Source: Lachnospiraceae bacterium | Lineage (GTDB): Bacteria > Bacillota > Clostridia > Lachnospirales > Lachnospiraceae | Reading direction: 5' to 3' | DNA length: 64,000 nucleotides | Assembly: GCA_910575005.1 (NCBI GenBank) | Contig: CAJTCL010000016.1 | Location: 1-64,000 of the forward strand | In this document: positions 25,768 through 33,295 of the stretch, one piece after another | Numbering within the stretch: the stretch's first letter is position 1 | How the letters are laid out: each line of letters starts with the position of its first letter | Position numbers and translations under genes: made by a program | The notes under the pieces: model-generated | Told to the model about the DNA's origin: nothing | Seen by the model: only the letters and a program-made list of their open reading frames with translations | Database searches by the model: none

Positions 25768-26077
25768 GTTTATGAGAGTTTTGGTATTTTTTGATCTTCC
25801 AGTTACTACTGGGGAACAGCGTAGAAATTATGCTAGATTTCGGAAGTTTTTGTTGAAAAGCGGTTTTATGATGCTTCAAGAATCCGTGTACTGTAAGCTT
25901 GCGTTAAATGGAACAGTGGTAAGAGGTATTGTAGATCAAGTGCATAAAAATAGTCCACAGGAAGGGTTGGTGCAATTATTGACCGTAACAGAAAAGCAAT
26001 ATGCCAAGATGGATTTCATTGTAGGTGAGGTCAAGAGTGAAGTATTGGATAGTGATGAAAGGCTGGTGATTTTATGA
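25757..26077 (+). CDS. cas2: Cas2, type II
   Basis: A 106-residue Cas2 (SYRFMRVLVFFDLPVTTGEQRRNYARFRKFL... FMMLQESVYCKLALN). I chose a TTG start because MSYRFMR is the usual N-terminus of II-A Cas2 proteins. The ATG five codons later would remove it. No strong ribosome binding site is seen, so translation is probably coupled to cas1. It forms the Cas1-Cas2 integration complex. Confidence 0.95.
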   Translation: MSYRFMRVLVFFDLPVTTGEQRRNYARFRKFLLKSGFMMLQESVYCKLALNGTVVRGIVDQVHKNSPQEGLVQLLTVTEKQYAKMDFIVGEVKSEVLDSDERLVIL

Positions 26078-26745
26078 AACTGGTACATCCAGATTTACAA
26101 TATCAGTTTTGTTTGGATTACCCAGATGGATGTGAATGGATTATAGAATCACCAAAGCTTTTGGCAAAATATGTAGGGGAATTGATTTGCCAGGCAGAAG
26201 GAGAGGCAGGGAATTTTGTCTTGTCCGAGGAAGGAAAAGAACTTAATATTTCTAAAAATATGGAGGTAATCGTAAATCCCTTTGCTTTAAATGTAAACGA
26301 TAAAAAAATATTAAGTAAACTTTATGTAGAATTAACAGAGCTGGCGGCGGGGGAGGTGATGTATTTAGCGACACAAGAGATAAAACATAACATACAAAGT
26401 TATTTTTTAGAACTAGAGCAGTTAAGTTCATTTGTTTTGGAATCGGATTCAGAAATAGATATGACTGTACTTTTGAAATCAATTGGAGTAAAAATAGAAC
26501 ATTCTGCTACAGATTTTTTTGAAAATATGATATCTTATTTAAGATTGATTACAGAGTTATTGGGGAAGAAAATAATTGTTATGGTTAATATCCAGTCTTA
26601 TATTACAGAAAAACAGTTAGAGGAATTATGGAAAACCGCCGATTATTGTGAGTTCTCTTTAATTTTAATTGAAAATAGGCAATGGGGCTTTTCAAAAACT
26701 AGAAATCAGTATATAATTGATAAGGATTATTGCGAAATCTTTTGA
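26074..26745 (+). CDS. csn2: Csn2, type II-A adaptation protein (short form)
   Basis: A 223-residue protein, close to the 220-residue short Csn2 form. It starts MKLVHPDLQYQF and ends about 60 bases before the first repeat. The fold pattern (FALNVNDKKILSKLYVEL, IIVMVNIQSYITEKQLEELW, ILIENRQ) agrees with a degenerate P-loop-like ring protein that binds DNA ends during spacer capture. Its presence classifies the locus as II-A. It overlaps cas2 by 4 nt. Confidence 0.88.
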   Translation: MKLVHPDLQYQFCLDYPDGCEWIIESPKLLAKYVGELICQAEGEAGNFVLSEEGKELNISKNMEVIVNPFALNVNDKKILSKLYVELTELAAGEVMYLATQEIKHNIQSYFLELEQLSSFVLESDSEIDMTVLLKSIGVKIEHSATDFFENMISYLRLITELLGKKIIVMVNIQSYITEKQLEELWKTADYCEFSLILIENRQWGFSKTRNQYIIDKDYCEIF

Positions 26746-26804
26746 TTTCGTAGTTTGAATACCAGTATTTATGCTTATGATGGCATTTCATTTTTGGATT
26801 TGAG
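26746..26804 (+). promoter_or_regulatory. CRISPR leader with ATTTGAG anchor
   Basis: 59 bp between csn2 and the first repeat. The last seven bases, ATTTGAG (26798-26804), equal the leader-end anchor known to direct new spacer insertion in several streptococcal type II-A arrays. GTTTGAATACCA (26753-26764) is the exact inverse of the repeat's 3' end. No strong promoter is obvious; TTGATT...TATTTA is weak. Confidence 0.75.
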
Positions 26805-27826
26805 GTTTGAGAATGATGTAAATATGTATGGTATTCAAACAAAGCTAATAGAGGTATACAGTAGGATGGTGTTTGAGAATGATGTAAATATGTATGGTAT
26901 TCAAACTTCATTATGCCAGTGTTCAAAACAAATATAGTTTGAGAATGATGTAAATATGTATGGTATTCAAACATTTTGCCGCCTTTTTCCACAGTTCTGT
27001 CGTTTGAGAATGATGTAAATATGTATGGTATTCAAACTAAGAACATTCATATCCAATCCATTAATAGTTTGAGAATGATGTAAATATGTATGGTATTCAA
27101 ACACCTGGGACGGCAGGACGGGGGCGGCGGTTGTTTGAGAATGATGTAAATATGTATGGTATTCAAACTATTAGCTCCTATAATCGCTATACCGTTAGGT
27201 TTGAGAATGATGTAAATATGTATGGTATTCAAACAGTCTAATCGTTACAAGCGCATTAACAGGGTTTGAGAATGATGTAAATATGTATGGTATTCAAACA
27301 CTGTTATTGAATTTGTGAAAGATGCTTATGTTTGAGAATGATGTAAATATGTATGGTATTCAAACAAGTATAAAGTTGTAAAGGATGTGTGTATTGTTTG
27401 AGAATGATGTAAATATGTATGGTATTCAAACCCGTGCAGAACTTAAAGTGATTGGTATTAGTTTGAGAATGATGTAAATATGTATGGTATTCAAACAGGT
27501 TTCCGAGGCTTCGGTATTGATGAATCGTTTGAGAATGATGTAAATATGTATGGTATTCAAACCAAGAAGGCGAAAAAGTGGGCAGCAGACCCGTTTGAGA
27601 ATGATGTAAATATGTATGGTATTCAAACGGGAACCGGACAAGAAAAAGAAACACAAGTGTTTGAGAATGATGTAAATATGTATGGTATTCAAACCTCAGT
27701 TACTATCTCTTAACTTATAAGTATGTTTGAGAATGATGTAAATATGTATGGTATTCAAACATTTCAAGATAGACTTTTTCCTGGTTAATAGTTTGAGAGT
27801 AATGTAAATATTTTGTTAAAAAAGCC
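26805..27826 (+). CRISPR. CRISPR array: 15 perfect 36-bp repeats, 15 spacers, one degenerate terminal repeat
   Basis: The repeat begins GTTTGAGAATGATGTA and ends TGGTATTCAAAC. The copies start at 26805, 26871, 26937, 27002, 27067, 27133, 27199, 27264, 27330, 27396, 27461, 27527, 27593, 27659 and 27725 and are identical by eye. Spacers are 29 or 30 nt. The last repeat (27791-27826) keeps GTTTGAG..TAATGTAAATAT but diverges at its 3' end, as expected for the leader-distal end, so the array runs left to right. Several spacers are open in one frame, fitting coding targets in phages or plasmids. Their sources were not searched. Confidence 0.98.
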
Positions 27827-27993
27827 AAAGAAGCAGAAAACTCATTGACTTTAATAAAGATACTCTGATACTTCTTAAAGCTAAGATTGGCATATTGTAT
27901 ACAGTACAGAACGGTTTGTGTGTACAAAAACATAGGATTTTTTAGAGAGTAAGAAAGTGATAAAATATTCTGTGTGGTAAAGAAAATTATATT

Positions 27994-28281
27994 ATGAATT
28001 CCAAAGAAACACAAGAATTCTATGATTTTGTTTTAGAACTGGATGTAGTAAATGAGTATGCTGCTGGAATATGGGCTGATTATGTAACATATTGCATTGA
28101 TCATGATATAAATACAGAAGAGATGCAGCATCCAATGGCAGTGAAAACTCAGGAAGTCTTTGATATTAAGAGTAAGATCTATTCGGGTGAGGAATGCAAA
28201 AACATGGAAGATATAGAGCAAATAAAAGAGAGTCTTATAACAATGAAACAGTATCTGCAGGAAGTAGAGGAATTAGGATAA
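27994..28281 (+). CDS. Small acidic arginine-free protein beside the array
   Basis: A 95-codon frame (MNSKETQEFYDFVLELDVVNEYAAG... EEMQHPMAVKTQEV... IKESLITMKQYLQEVEELG). It is very acidic (roughly 27 Asp/Glu against 9 Lys and no Arg) and predicted all-helical. The ribosome binding site is weak (AAAG). A promoter-like TAAAAT lies near 27961. I do not recognise the family. The 167 bases between the array and this frame hold only trailer sequence. The position raises the thought of a CRISPR-linked or anti-CRISPR protein, but this is inference and it could be an unrelated small gene. Confidence 0.5.
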   Translation: MNSKETQEFYDFVLELDVVNEYAAGIWADYVTYCIDHDINTEEMQHPMAVKTQEVFDIKSKIYSGEECKNMEDIEQIKESLITMKQYLQEVEELG

Positions 28282-28357
28282 CAAGCAGATAGATAAATGA
28301 CGCTGACAGATCAAAAAATAGTGAGTAAACTGTGCATAGTAATAAAATTGATAGTAC

Positions 28358-28397
28358 AAAAAACTGTATGAGAACTATTTTCCATACAGTTTTTTTA
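28358..28397 (+). terminator. Terminator after the small acidic gene
   Basis: ACTGTATG (28363-28370) pairs with CATACAGT (28383-28390), flanked by an A-run on the left and TTTTTTT on the right, so it could act in both directions. Confidence 0.75.
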
Positions 28398-28649
28398 TTA
28401 TCCTATTAGGAAGTTCTTTCGGATTTTCTATAAAATAAAATGGCTTCCACTAAGAATTGCAGGGTCTTTCTACATTTCCTTTCAGTTGTTGTCTAACAAA
28501 TGCCATTGTCACTTGGCAGTCTTTTCAGGTTACAGCTTTCTGAAAAACGGGATAGACATTGAAAAATAAAATAATATATGATAGTATGTTTAAGAAAGAA
28601 TTTATGGAATAGATTCCATTCTTGGATATCAAGCAGAGGAACAGACAAT
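28398..28649 (-). other. Gap with a possible decayed minus-strand gene end
   Basis: No intact gene is seen. On the minus strand, reading from about 28443 to 28370, the frame WKPFYFIENPKELPNRIIKK ends in a stop just past the terminator arm. A second fragment (about 28545-28460) includes MAFVRQQLKGNVERP and is in another frame. They look like remains of a decayed gene that I cannot name. The last 70 bases hold GAGGA for the MBL gene. Confidence 0.3.
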
Positions 28650-29402
28650 ATGAAGATTATATATATCCATCACAGTACTTTTTGTGTGGAAATAGAGGAT
28701 AGAGTGCTGGTATTTGACTATTATAATGGGGTGGGTGTTCCTTCTTTTACGTATCATGGGAAGATGCCAGAATACCCCAGGGAAACGCCAATCTATGTGT
28801 TTTCCAGCCATAGCCATCGGGATCATTTTGATATGGAAGTATTGAAATGGAGAGAGCGCTATCCAAATATTCATTATATTTTTGCAAAGGAAATTAAGAA
28901 GAAGCTTGGAAATTCCGTGCTCAAGCGATTAGGGGTTACAGAGGAGGATAAGACAAAGATTACTTATGTAAAACCTGGAGAGACCTATGAGATTGCGGAT
29001 CTTAAAGTGGAGACACTGCTCTCCACAGACAGCGGTGTTGCCTATCTGGTGTCAGTTTGCGGTAAGGTCATTTACCATGCAGGGGACTTAAACTGGTGGC
29101 ATTGGGAAGAGGAATCAGAGGAATTTAACCGCTGGCAGGAAGAAACCTATAAGCAGCAGATCAAGCTTTTAAATGGCAGAAAGATTGATCTTTCTTTTGT
29201 GACAGTAGATCCCAGGCTGGGTAATAATCAGTTCCTGGGAATTGATTTTTTTATGCAGCAGGTGAAGACTGGCTATGTGCTGCCGATGCATTTGTGGAAG
29301 CATTATGAGTTGATCGAGCAGTACCGCCAGAAGCCAGAAAACAGCGGATGGCGTGAGCGAATTTTGACAGTTGATCGAGAAAATCAGGAAATTGTAGTAT
29401 AG
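28650..29402 (+). CDS. MBL-fold metallo-hydrolase
   Basis: A 250-residue cytoplasmic metallo-beta-lactamase-fold protein. The metal motif is [10 protein letters not shown] (HxHxDH class), with a second His in [13 protein letters not shown] and a C-terminal His in PMHLWKHYE. It resembles the small UlaG-like/stand-alone hydrolases often annotated as MBL fold. I chose the ATG giving [11 protein letters not shown] (GAGGA ten bases upstream); the 24 extra upstream codons look non-coding. The substrate is unknown. Confidence 0.88.
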   Translation: MKIIYIHHSTFCVEIEDRVLVFDYYNGVGVPSFTYHGKMPEYPRETPIYVFSSHSHRDHFDMEVLKWRERYPNIHYIFAKEIKKKLGNSVLKRLGVTEEDKTKITYVKPGETYEIADLKVETLLSTDSGVAYLVSVCGKVIYHAGDLNWWHWEEESEEFNRWQEETYKQQIKLLNGRKIDLSFVTVDPRLGNNQFLGIDFFMQQVKTGYVLPMHLWKHYELIEQYRQKPENSGWRERILTVDRENQEIVV

Positions 29403-29413
29403 CGGAGGACGAT

Positions 29414-29899
29414 ATGGATGTAAAAATTTTTACAGATGGGGCAGCCCGCGGCAATCCAGACGGGCCAGGAGGTTATGGCGCCGTTTTGCTTTATATGGAC
29501 CCAGAGGGCAAAATATATAAAAAAGAGATTTCAGCAGGGTACAAAAAGACTACCAATAATCGAATGGAATTGATGGCGGTAATCCGCAGTCTCCAGGAAT
29601 TGAATCGGCCATGTTCCGTGGAATTATATTCGGATTCCAAATATGTGGTGGATGCCTTTAACCAGAAATGGATTGAGAATTGGGTGAAACGGGGTTGGAG
29701 AAAAGCAGATGGAAAACCTGTAAAAAACAGCAAGCTTTGGAAGGAACTCTTAGAGGCAATGAAGCCGCATCAGGTACGGTTTATCTGGGTTAAGGGCCAT
29801 GATGGACATGTGATGAATGAGCGCTGTGACCAGCTTGCAACGACCGCGGCCGATGGAGATCATTTATTGGAAGATGAAATGGAAGATACAGACATTTAA
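29414..29899 (+). CDS. rnhA: Ribonuclease HI
   Basis: A 161-residue enzyme that cuts RNA in RNA-DNA hybrids. The four acidic catalytic residues are visible: [30 protein letters not shown] and NERCDQLA (last Asp), plus the usual His in VKGHDGHV. The length matches E. coli RNase HI (155). It starts 11 nt after the MBL gene, with GGAGGAC-like spacing. Confidence 0.96.
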   Translation: MDVKIFTDGAARGNPDGPGGYGAVLLYMDPEGKIYKKEISAGYKKTTNNRMELMAVIRSLQELNRPCSVELYSDSKYVVDAFNQKWIENWVKRGWRKADGKPVKNSKLWKELLEAMKPHQVRFIWVKGHDGHVMNERCDQLATTAADGDHLLEDEMEDTDI

Positions 29900-29950
29900 A
29901 AAATGTTCTCGAAAGAATGAGACAATGGTTTGATGAAAAGGAGGTGCGTT

Positions 29951-30064
29951 ATGGCATTTTTAGCTAGTTTTATACAGTATGCGGTAAAGGCTGTCATTAT
30001 GGTGGCAGTGGCAGGAGCAGGAATTTTCCTGGGAAAGAAGCTGCGTGATAGAAAAGATGCTTAA
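29951..30064 (+). CDS. 37-residue single-pass membrane peptide
   Basis: A short gene with a strong AAAGGAGG seven bases before its ATG. It encodes MAFLASFIQYAVKAVIMVAVAG, then AGIFLGKKLRDRKDA: one hydrophobic helix followed by a basic cytoplasmic tail. It sits alone between rnhA and alaS. The codon pattern and ribosome binding site make it likely real. The function is unknown. Confidence 0.7.
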   Translation: MAFLASFIQYAVKAVIMVAVAGAGIFLGKKLRDRKDA

Positions 30065-30103
30065 TACAGCAGAATCGAAATAGACAGTTGGAGGAAATAG
30101 ATT

Positions 30104-32755
30104 GTGAAGAAGTATGGAGTAAATGAGCTGCGCAGGATGTATCTGAATTTTTTTGAGGGCAAGGAACATCTGGCAATGAAGAGTTTTTCACTGGTGCCCC
30201 ACAATGATAATAGTTTGTTGTTGATCAATGCAGGAATGGCTCCCTTGAAGCCATATTTTACCGGACAGGAGATTCCACCCAAAAAGCGTGTCACTACCTG
30301 TCAGAAATGTATTCGTACTGGAGATATTGAAAATGTAGGCAAGACGGCAAGACATCTTACTTTTTTTGAGATGCTCGGTAATTTTTCCTTTGGAGATTAT
30401 TTTAAACATGAGGCGATTGCCTGGAGCTGGGAATTTTTGACAGAAGTAATCGGTATGGAACCAGAACGTCTCTATCCCTCTATTTATGGAGAGGATGAGG
30501 AAGCTTTTGAAATTTGGACAAAAGAAGTAGGAGTTCCAGCGGAGAAAATCACTCGTTTTTATCGGGATGAAAACGGAAAATGTGATAATTTCTGGGAACA
30601 TGGCGCGGGTCCCTGCGGGCCTTGTTCTGAGATCTATTATGATCGTGGGGAGAAATACGGCTGCGGCCGTCCTGACTGCAAAGTGGGCTGTGATTGCGAC
30701 CGGTTTATGGAAGTGTGGAACAATGTGTTTACTCAGTTTGACGGAGATGGACACGGCAATTATGAAGAGCTTTCTACAAAAAATATAGATACTGGAATGG
30801 GATTGGAGCGTCTGGCGGTGGTAGTGCAGGACGTGGATTCTGTATTTGATGTAGATACTATGAAGGCAATCCGCGACAAAGTATGTCAAGTGTCCGGCAA
30901 AACATATCAGAAGGATGAGTTGGATGATGTCTCGATTCGCCTCATTACTGACCATATGCGTTCTGCTACTTTTATGATCTCAGATGGTATTATGCCTTCC
31001 AATGAGGGCAGAGGCTATGTACTGCGGCGCTTGATTCGCCGTGCAGCACGTCATGGCAGACTGCTGGGGATTCAGGGAAAATTTCTTGCTGATTTAAGTG
31101 CCACTGTGATTGCAGAGAGCAAAGATGGTTATCCAGAATTGGAGGAAAAGAAGGAATTTATCTTTAAGGTACTGACACAGGAAGAGGAAAAGTTCGACAA
31201 GACCATTGACCAGGGATTAAGTATTCTTTCTGAGATGCAAGAGCAGATGGCAGCGGCAGGGGAAAAGATTTTGTCTGGCGAGAATGCGTTTAAATTATAT
31301 GATACCTATGGATTTCCGTTAGATTTGACAGAGGAAATTTTGGAAGAAAAAGGTTTTGCCATTGATGAAGCTGGTTTTGCGGCATGTATGGAAGAACAGC
31401 GTAAAAAGGCCAGAAATGCCAGAAAAGAGACCAATTATATAGGTGCAGACGCCACAGTCTATGATCAAATTGATGTGACAGTGACCACAGAATTTGTGGG
31501 TTACGACCGTTTGGAGCACCATGCAGAGATTACGGTTTTAACCACCGAGACAGAACTCACAGAGGCATTGTCGGATGGAGAGCGTGGAACGATCATTGTC
31601 AATGAGACGCCTTTCTATGCGACGATGGGTGGACAAAATGCAGATACTGGCGTGATTCGTGCCGGTGAAAATGTGTTTACCGTGGAAGATACCATTCATC
31701 TCAGAGGAGGACGGATTGGCCATGTCGGGGTTGTCACCAATGGAATGTTTAAGAGAGGCGATACTGTAGAACTGGTGGTAGATCAAGAGAAGCGTGCCCT
31801 GATTGGCAGAAATCACAGCGCTACACATTTATTACAGAAGGCGCTGCGGGATGTGCTCGGCAGTCATGTACAGCAGCATGGTTCAGATGTCAATGCAGAC
31901 AGGCTGCGTTTTGACTTCTCTCATTTTGCGGCAATGACAGCAGAAGAGATTGCAAAAGTGGAGAATATTGTAAATCAGAAGATAGCGGCAGCGCTGCCAG
32001 TGGTGACAGAGGTAATGAGTTTAGAGGAGGCAAAAAAGACAGGGGCAATGGCCTTGTTTGGTGAGAAATATGGGGATGCTGTACGTGTGGTAAAGATGGG
32101 TGATTTTTCAATTGAGCTTTGCGGTGGAACACATGTGGGCAACACCAGCAGTATCAGCGCTTTTAAGATTGTCTCCGAATCTGGTGTGGCAGCAGGTGTG
32201 CGCAGAATTGAAGCGTTGACCTCCAAGGCAGTGTTTGAATATTATGACAGACTGGAAGAGACACTTGCAGCAGCGGCCAAGACCGTGAAGACAAATCCGG
32301 CAGGGCTGGTGGAGAAATTACAGCATCTTATGGCAGATTTAAAGGTACTGCAGGCCGAAAATGAATCTTTAAAGAGCCAGGCGGCAAAAGATGCTCTCGG
32401 TGATGTGATGGATCAGGTCACAGAAGTGAAAGGAGTGAAGTTGCTTGCAGCGAGTGTACCAGGCGTAGACATGAATGGACTGCGTGATCTTGGAGACCAG
32501 CTCAAGGATAAACTGGGTCAGGGAGTAGTGGTGCTTGCCTCTGAGAAGGATGGCAGGGTCAATTTGATTACGATGGCTACCCAGGAAGCGATGGATCAGG
32601 GGGCACATGCAGGAAATCTGATCAAAGCGATTGCCGGCAAAGTTGGTGGCGGCGGTGGCGGACGTCCCAATATGGCTCAGGCAGGCGGCAAGAATCCGGC
32701 AGGAATTGCAGACGCCATTGAAGAGGCAAAAACCGCTCTGGAAGCACAGGTGTAA
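30104..32755 (+). CDS. alaS: Alanyl-tRNA synthetase
   Basis: An 883-residue enzyme (E. coli 876) that charges tRNA-Ala. The class II catalytic core spans about 1-450 (VPHNDNSLLLINAGMAPLKPYFTG, then EMLGNFSFGDYFK). The editing domain has HSATHLLQKALRDVLG and the zinc ligands ELCGGTHV. A C-terminal Gly-rich GKVGGGGGGRPNMAQAGG motif follows. The start is a GTG with GGAGG 11 bases upstream, giving MKKYGVNELRRMYLNFF. All domains are complete. Confidence 0.98.
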   Translation: MKKYGVNELRRMYLNFFEGKEHLAMKSFSLVPHNDNSLLLINAGMAPLKPYFTGQEIPPKKRVTTCQKCIRTGDIENVGKTARHLTFFEMLGNFSFGDYFKHEAIAWSWEFLTEVIGMEPERLYPSIYGEDEEAFEIWTKEVGVPAEKITRFYRDENGKCDNFWEHGAGPCGPCSEIYYDRGEKYGCGRPDCKVGCDCDRFMEVWNNVFTQFDGDGHGNYEELSTKNIDTGMGLERLAVVVQDVDSVFDVDTMKAIRDKVCQVSGKTYQKDELDDVSIRLITDHMRSATFMISDGIMPSNEGRGYVLRRLIRRAARHGRLLGIQGKFLADLSATVIAESKDGYPELEEKKEFIFKVLTQEEEKFDKTIDQGLSILSEMQEQMAAAGEKILSGENAFKLYDTYGFPLDLTEEILEEKGFAIDEAGFAACMEEQRKKARNARKETNYIGADATVYDQIDVTVTTEFVGYDRLEHHAEITVLTTETELTEALSDGERGTIIVNETPFYATMGGQNADTGVIRAGENVFTVEDTIHLRGGRIGHVGVVTNGMFKRGDTVELVVDQEKRALIGRNHSATHLLQKALRDVLGSHVQQHGSDVNADRLRFDFSHFAAMTAEEIAKVENIVNQKIAAALPVVTEVMSLEEAKKTGAMALFGEKYGDAVRVVKMGDFSIELCGGTHVGNTSSISAFKIVSESGVAAGVRRIEALTSKAVFEYYDRLEETLAAAAKTVKTNPAGLVEKLQHLMADLKVLQAENESLKSQAAKDALGDVMDQVTEVKGVKLLAASVPGVDMNGLRDLGDQLKDKLGQGVVVLASEKDGRVNLITMATQEAMDQGAHAGNLIKAIAGKVGGGGGGRPNMAQAGGKNPAGIADAIEEAKTALEAQV

Positions 32756-32820
32756 GTAAAAATATGTTGGTAATGTAATAGGGTTCTTATTGACCAGAGT
32801 AAGAAAAGGAGTGTGGGTGT

Positions 32821-33153
32821 ATGACAGACAGCGAAAAATTGGATCTTCTTTTGTCAGAAATGCAGGGGATGAAATCAGAAATGCAGAGTATGAAATCTGA
32901 GATTCAGAGTATGAAATCAGAAATGCAGAGTATGAAATCTGAGATTCAGGAAGTAAAGCAAAAAGTAACAAAAATTGATTTGACGATTGAAAATGAGATT
33001 CGTGTCAATATTCAGCGTGTGGCGGAAGGGCATCTTGACCTGTCAAGGAATCTGCATGAAGCCATGAAACCAAGTTCTGAAGTTGAAATGCTGGCGATCA
33101 AAGTGCGGCAACTGGAATCTGATGTCAGAGATTTAAAACATAAATTAGCATAA
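32821..33153 (+). CDS. Heptad-repeat coiled-coil protein
   Basis: A 110-residue protein with perfect 7-residue repeats (MKSEMQS / MKSEIQS alternating) from about residue 16 to 43, encoded by near-identical 21-nt units. A helical part with VEMLAIKVRQLESDVRDLKHKLA follows. It is predicted to form a long coiled coil; repeat number may vary between strains by slippage. AAGGAG lies before the ATG. The function is unknown. Confidence 0.72.
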   Translation: MTDSEKLDLLLSEMQGMKSEMQSMKSEIQSMKSEMQSMKSEIQEVKQKVTKIDLTIENEIRVNIQRVAEGHLDLSRNLHEAMKPSSEVEMLAIKVRQLESDVRDLKHKLA

Positions 33154-33173
33154 ATATGACGATTAAATGACGT

Positions 33174-33292
33174 AAAACTTCTGTCTGCATATATTATTTT
33201 TAAGGGTAAAAATATCCCTGTAAAGTCGTAGCTCAGCCGTGTGGCGGGGGGATAGACTTTCGTTAAAATAATAGAAAGCAGACAGGAGTTTT
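33174..33292 (+). promoter_or_regulatory. Three-way-junction RNA leader sequestering the DUF2935 ribosome binding site
   Basis: P1a: AAAACTTCTGTCTGC (33174-33188) pairs with GCAGACAGGAGTTTT (33278-33292), 15 bp with one G-T. P1b: ATTATTTT (33193-33200) pairs with AAAATAAT (33265-33272). P2: AGGG-CCCT (33203-33219). P3: AAAGTC (33222-33227) pairs with GACTTT (33255-33260) and holds a small GCC-gtgt-GGC hairpin. The AGGAG at 33284-33288 lies in the P1a 3' arm, seven bases before the ATG. The fold could switch translation. It matches no riboswitch class that I can recall. Confidence 0.6.
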
Positions 33293-33295
33293 TAT

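Noticed and set aside
26755-27713. Short protein frames on both strands with repeated FENDVNMYGIQT or LNTIHIYIILK motifs
   Set aside because: They are translations of the CRISPR repeat, not genes.
27791-27826. Degenerate repeat as a minus-strand tracrRNA anti-repeat
   Set aside because: Its complement would run straight into the array with no hairpins or terminator. The candidate at 20607-20721 has a promoter, the right bulge and a terminator. The degenerate copy fits the usual leader-distal end.
28398-28649. Functional minus-strand gene
   Set aside because: Only short frame-shifted fragments without a start are seen, so it was listed only as a possible remnant.
33228-33260. GTAGCTCAG as the D-arm of a tRNA gene
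   Set aside because: No acceptor stem, anticodon arm or T-arm can be built around it; it is part of the structured leader.
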